Source of the DNA: DAHUXD01 sp963805495 | Lineage (GTDB): Bacteria; Acidobacteriota; Thermoanaerobaculia; UBA5066; Gp7-AA6 | Length of the DNA stretch: 64,000 bases | Direction of reading: 5' to 3' | Assembly: GCA_963805495.1 (NCBI GenBank) | Contig: CAWDUQ010000002.1 | Location: 248,001-312,000, forward strand | In this document: positions 61,884-64,000 of the stretch, piece by piece | Layout: each line of letters opens with the position of its first letter | Numbering within the stretch: the stretch's first letter is position 1 | Program-made: the position numbers and the translations under genes | The notes under the pieces: model-generated | The model's input: the letters and a program-made list of their open reading frames with translations, nothing else | Databases searched by the model: none | Told to the model about the DNA's origin: nothing

Positions 61884-63358
61884 TGGACCGTGCCGAGGAG
61901 CGTCGAGACTTCCGCTCGCGAGCGCTGGCCGGCCGTTGCGTGCCGGTCGCGCGGGCCCTCCCATCCGATTGCCTGACGCCCGTGATGGTTTTCCGCCGGA
62001 TGCGCCGGCCCGGCGCCGAGGCCTTCCTCCTCGAAAGCGTGGAGGGGGGTGAGTCCGTCGCGCGATACACGTTTCTCGGTGTCGATCCGTCCGCGCGGCT
62101 GACCGTGCGCAGCGGCCGGACGACCGTGGAGCGCGGGGGGCGCCTTGAATCCATCGATGGCGCGCCGCTCGAGATCCTGGAAGGCCTGGTCCGCCGGGAC
62201 GGCTTCGTCCCCGACCCGGAGCTCCCGCCGCTCGCTCGCGGCGCCGTCGGCTACCTGACCTACGACGCCGTACGGATCTTCGAGGCGATTCCCGACCGTC
62301 ACCCGCGCGAGGGCGAGATTCCGGATGCGCTCTTCCTTCTGTTCGACGCCGTGGTCGCCTTCGATCATCCCCGCCAACGCGTCCTGCTGCTCACGACGAT
62401 CGACGCCACCGGGCGATCGGTCGAGGCGGCCGTCGCGGAGGCGGTCGAACGGTTGGACCGCCTGGAAGTCGGGCTGCGAGCGCCGGAGCCCCCGGCTGCT
62501 CGGCGGGCGGGGGGACCGGCGGCGGCTTTCCACCCGACCATGCCGCGGGAGCGTTTTATCAACGCCGTGGCGCAGACGCGCGAGGCGATCGCCGCCGGCG
62601 AGGTCTACCAGGCCGTCGTCTCGCAGCGGTGGACGGGCCGCCCCGACATCGATCCTTTCGACGTCTACCGAGCCCTCCGGACGCTCAACCCGTCGCCCTA
62701 CCTCTACTACCTCGAAACGCGGGAGGCGAGCATCCTGGGCTCCTCGCCCGAGATGCTCGTGCGTTGCCGCAACCAGGAGGTCGAAACGCGGCCGATCGCG
62801 GGCACGGTGCCCCGCGGGAAAACGCCGGCCGAAGACGAGTGCCTCGCGGCGTCGCTCCTGGCGGATCCCAAGGAGAGGGCCGAGCACGTCATGCTGGTCG
62901 ACCTGGCGCGCAACGATCTGGGGCGCGTCTGCGAGATCGGCAGCGTCCGCGTCGCGCGCTACGCCGCGGTCGAGAAGTTCTCGCACGTCCAGCATCTGGT
63001 TTCGGAGGTCCGAGGCCGGCTCCGCGAGGGCGCCGGAGCCGCCGAGGCGATCGCCGCGTGCTTTCCGGCGGGGACGCTGACCGGCGCGCCCAAGATCCGG
63101 GCCATGGAGTTGATCGACGCGCTCGAGTCTTCCCGCCGCGGGATCTACGGGGGCGCCGTCGGCTACTTCGATTCGTCCGGAAACTGCGATCTCGCCATCG
63201 CCATCCGGACGGCCGTCGTCGAGAAGGGACGGTGGAGCGTTCAGGCCGGGGCCGGGATCGTCGCGGACTCCGTCGCCGAGAAGGAGTATGCCGAGGCCGA
63301 GGCGAAGGCCGCGGCTCTCTTCCGCTCGATCGAGCTCGCCCGGGAGTGGTTCGCATGA
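61883..63358 (+). CDS. trpE: anthranilate synthase component I
   Basis: A 491-residue enzyme starting at ATG 61883 (ATG shares one base with the aroDE stop). It makes anthranilate from chorismate with the ammonia supplied by TrpG. Motifs: LLESVEGGESVARYTFLG (N-terminal tryptophan-binding region, so feedback inhibition is likely), IAAGEVYQAVVSQRW, SPYLYYLE, ETRPIAGTVPRGKT, ERAEHVMLVDLARNDLGRV and AGTLTGAPKIRAMELID. The neighbouring trpG and trpD confirm the tryptophan assignment over pabB. Confidence 0.95.
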   Translation: MDRAEERRDFRSRALAGRCVPVARALPSDCLTPVMVFRRMRRPGAEAFLLESVEGGESVARYTFLGVDPSARLTVRSGRTTVERGGRLESIDGAPLEILEGLVRRDGFVPDPELPPLARGAVGYLTYDAVRIFEAIPDRHPREGEIPDALFLLFDAVVAFDHPRQRVLLLTTIDATGRSVEAAVAEAVERLDRLEVGLRAPEPPAARRAGGPAAAFHPTMPRERFINAVAQTREAIAAGEVYQAVVSQRWTGRPDIDPFDVYRALRTLNPSPYLYYLETREASILGSSPEMLVRCRNQEVETRPIAGTVPRGKTPAEDECLAASLLADPKERAEHVMLVDLARNDLGRVCEIGSVRVARYAAVEKFSHVQHLVSEVRGRLREGAGAAEAIAACFPAGTLTGAPKIRAMELIDALESSRRGIYGGAVGYFDSSGNCDLAIAIRTAVVEKGRWSVQAGAGIVADSVAEKEYAEAEAKAAALFRSIELAREWFA

Positions 63359-63927
63359 TTTTCGTCGTCGACAACTACGACTCCTTCACCTACAACCTGG
63401 TGCAGGCGCTCGGAAAGTTCGACCCCGACGTTGTCGTGGCGCGCAACGACCGGTTCGAGCCGGCCGAGGCCCTGGCGGCTCGGCCGCGCGCAGTGGTGAT
63501 CTCGCCCGGACCCGGTCGGCCGGAGAACACCGGCCGCTCGATCGCGATGATCGCCGCCGCCGAACGTGCCGGTGTGCCTCTCCTCGGCGTCTGCCTCGGT
63601 CACCAGGCGATCGCTGCGCACCACGGCGGCGTCGTCGAGCGGGCGCCCGCACCACGGCACGGAAAGAGCTCGCGCATCGACCACGACGGGACGGGACTCT
63701 TCGACGGACTGCCGCGTCCCTTCGAGGCCGGGCGGTACCATTCGCTCGTGGTCAGGGAGGACGTTTTGCCGTCCGAGCTCGTCGTCACCGGCCGAAGCGA
63801 CGATGGCCTGGTCATGGCGCTCGCCCATCGATCCCTTCCGGTTTTCGGCGTGCAGTTCCACCCCGAGTCGGTCCTGACTCCGATGGGCGAGCGGATCCTG
63901 GAGAATTTCGTGAGGCTCGCATCGTGA
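63355..63927 (+). CDS. trpG: anthranilate synthase component II, glutamine amidotransferase
   Basis: A 190-residue class I amidotransferase, ATG 63355 overlapping trpE. Triad: Cys in LLGVCLGHQAI, His and Glu in FGVQFHPESVLT. It opens with FVVDNYDSFTYNLVQ. It delivers ammonia from glutamine to TrpE; in many bacteria the same subunit also serves PabB. Confidence 0.96.
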   Translation: MIFVVDNYDSFTYNLVQALGKFDPDVVVARNDRFEPAEALAARPRAVVISPGPGRPENTGRSIAMIAAAERAGVPLLGVCLGHQAIAAHHGGVVERAPAPRHGKSSRIDHDGTGLFDGLPRPFEAGRYHSLVVREDVLPSELVVTGRSDDGLVMALAHRSLPVFGVQFHPESVLTPMGERILENFVRLAS

Positions 63928-64000
63928 CGCCCGGCGTCGCTGCCGCGTTGCGCACCGTGGCCGCCGGGAAGACCCTCTCGCGGGCCCTCGCCGAAACGGC
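63924..64000 (+). CDS. trpD: start of anthranilate phosphoribosyltransferase (3' end outside window)
   Basis: From GTG 63924, overlapping the trpG stop, the frame is open to the window edge (about 25 codons: VTPGVAAALRTVAAGKTLSR). Position after trpE-trpG and the short helical start (L--V-AG-TLSRALA, as in TrpD L--L-AG-DLS-EEA) support trpD, but too little is present for certainty. Confidence 0.6.
   Translation, partial: MTPGVAAALRTVAAGKTLSRALAET

Overview
This 64 kb window is GC-rich (roughly two thirds G+C by eye) and almost fully coding. It looks like a chromosomal piece of an uncultured Acidobacteriota bacterium, possibly Thermoanaerobaculia-like. Reasons: an ADOP/MacB-type orphan permease, a very large Ser/Thr kinase with TolB-like and TPR modules, secreted proteins ending in Cys-rich S-layer-homology-like repeats (FADVP...CP...RxQMAVFLLKT), an M13 peptidase, bactofilin and GspA/GspB-like genes. 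The taxonomic call is inference; no rRNA gene is present.

Layout. 1-3400: end of an acyl-CoA carboxylase (biotin carboxylase plus separate biotin carrier), HMG-CoA lyase (leucine catabolism) and a receiver-domain protein with its own consensus promoter, operator-like dyad and terminator. 3402-16670: a tightly overlapping core operon, valS-birA-coaX-unknown-RumA-like-comEC-miaA-hfq-TPR protein-Crp/Fnr regulator-pgsA-glutaredoxin-like-creatininase. 16715-25343: an intact tRNA-Gly(CCC) followed by three one-gene inserts (kinase/TPR, ADOP permease, secreted esterase), each closed by a copy of the 3' part of that tRNA. This accessory region is the most unusual thing in the window. 25400-36020: secreted and envelope functions (subtilase with SLH-like repeats, M13 peptidase, MsrP/MsrQ repair of oxidised periplasmic proteins, CocE-type hydrolase) with small unknown genes. 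36094-44733: bactofilin, aldehyde dehydrogenase, alanine dehydrogenase, a decayed FMN-reductase gene, a DUF4097 protein, a YpdA-like reductase, an ECF sigma factor coupled to an O6-alkylguanine transferase/Ada fusion, and a GspA/GspB-like pair.

44780-53251 (minus strand): unknown-thiE-MscS/cNMP channel-acpS, then ileS-lspA-lgt-rluD-nudix. lgt begins at a probable ATT codon 82 codons upstream of its first ATG. 53345-55543: a large FecR/DUF6600-type secreted protein with its own terminator. 55744-60254: def-cysS, then two paralogous secreted proteins with Pro-Thr tails. 60405-64000: fused aroDE, trpE, trpG and the start of trpD, i.e. the shikimate-to-tryptophan branch.

The main candidate for a new system is the tRNA-Gly-anchored tandem array. 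Repeat identity falls with distance from the tRNA gene (48/48, 46/48, 29/34), as expected if one-gene elements were added successively at the tRNA. The two better-preserved inner junctions also carry a related ~125 bp element able to form a long hairpin. No integrase lies in the window.
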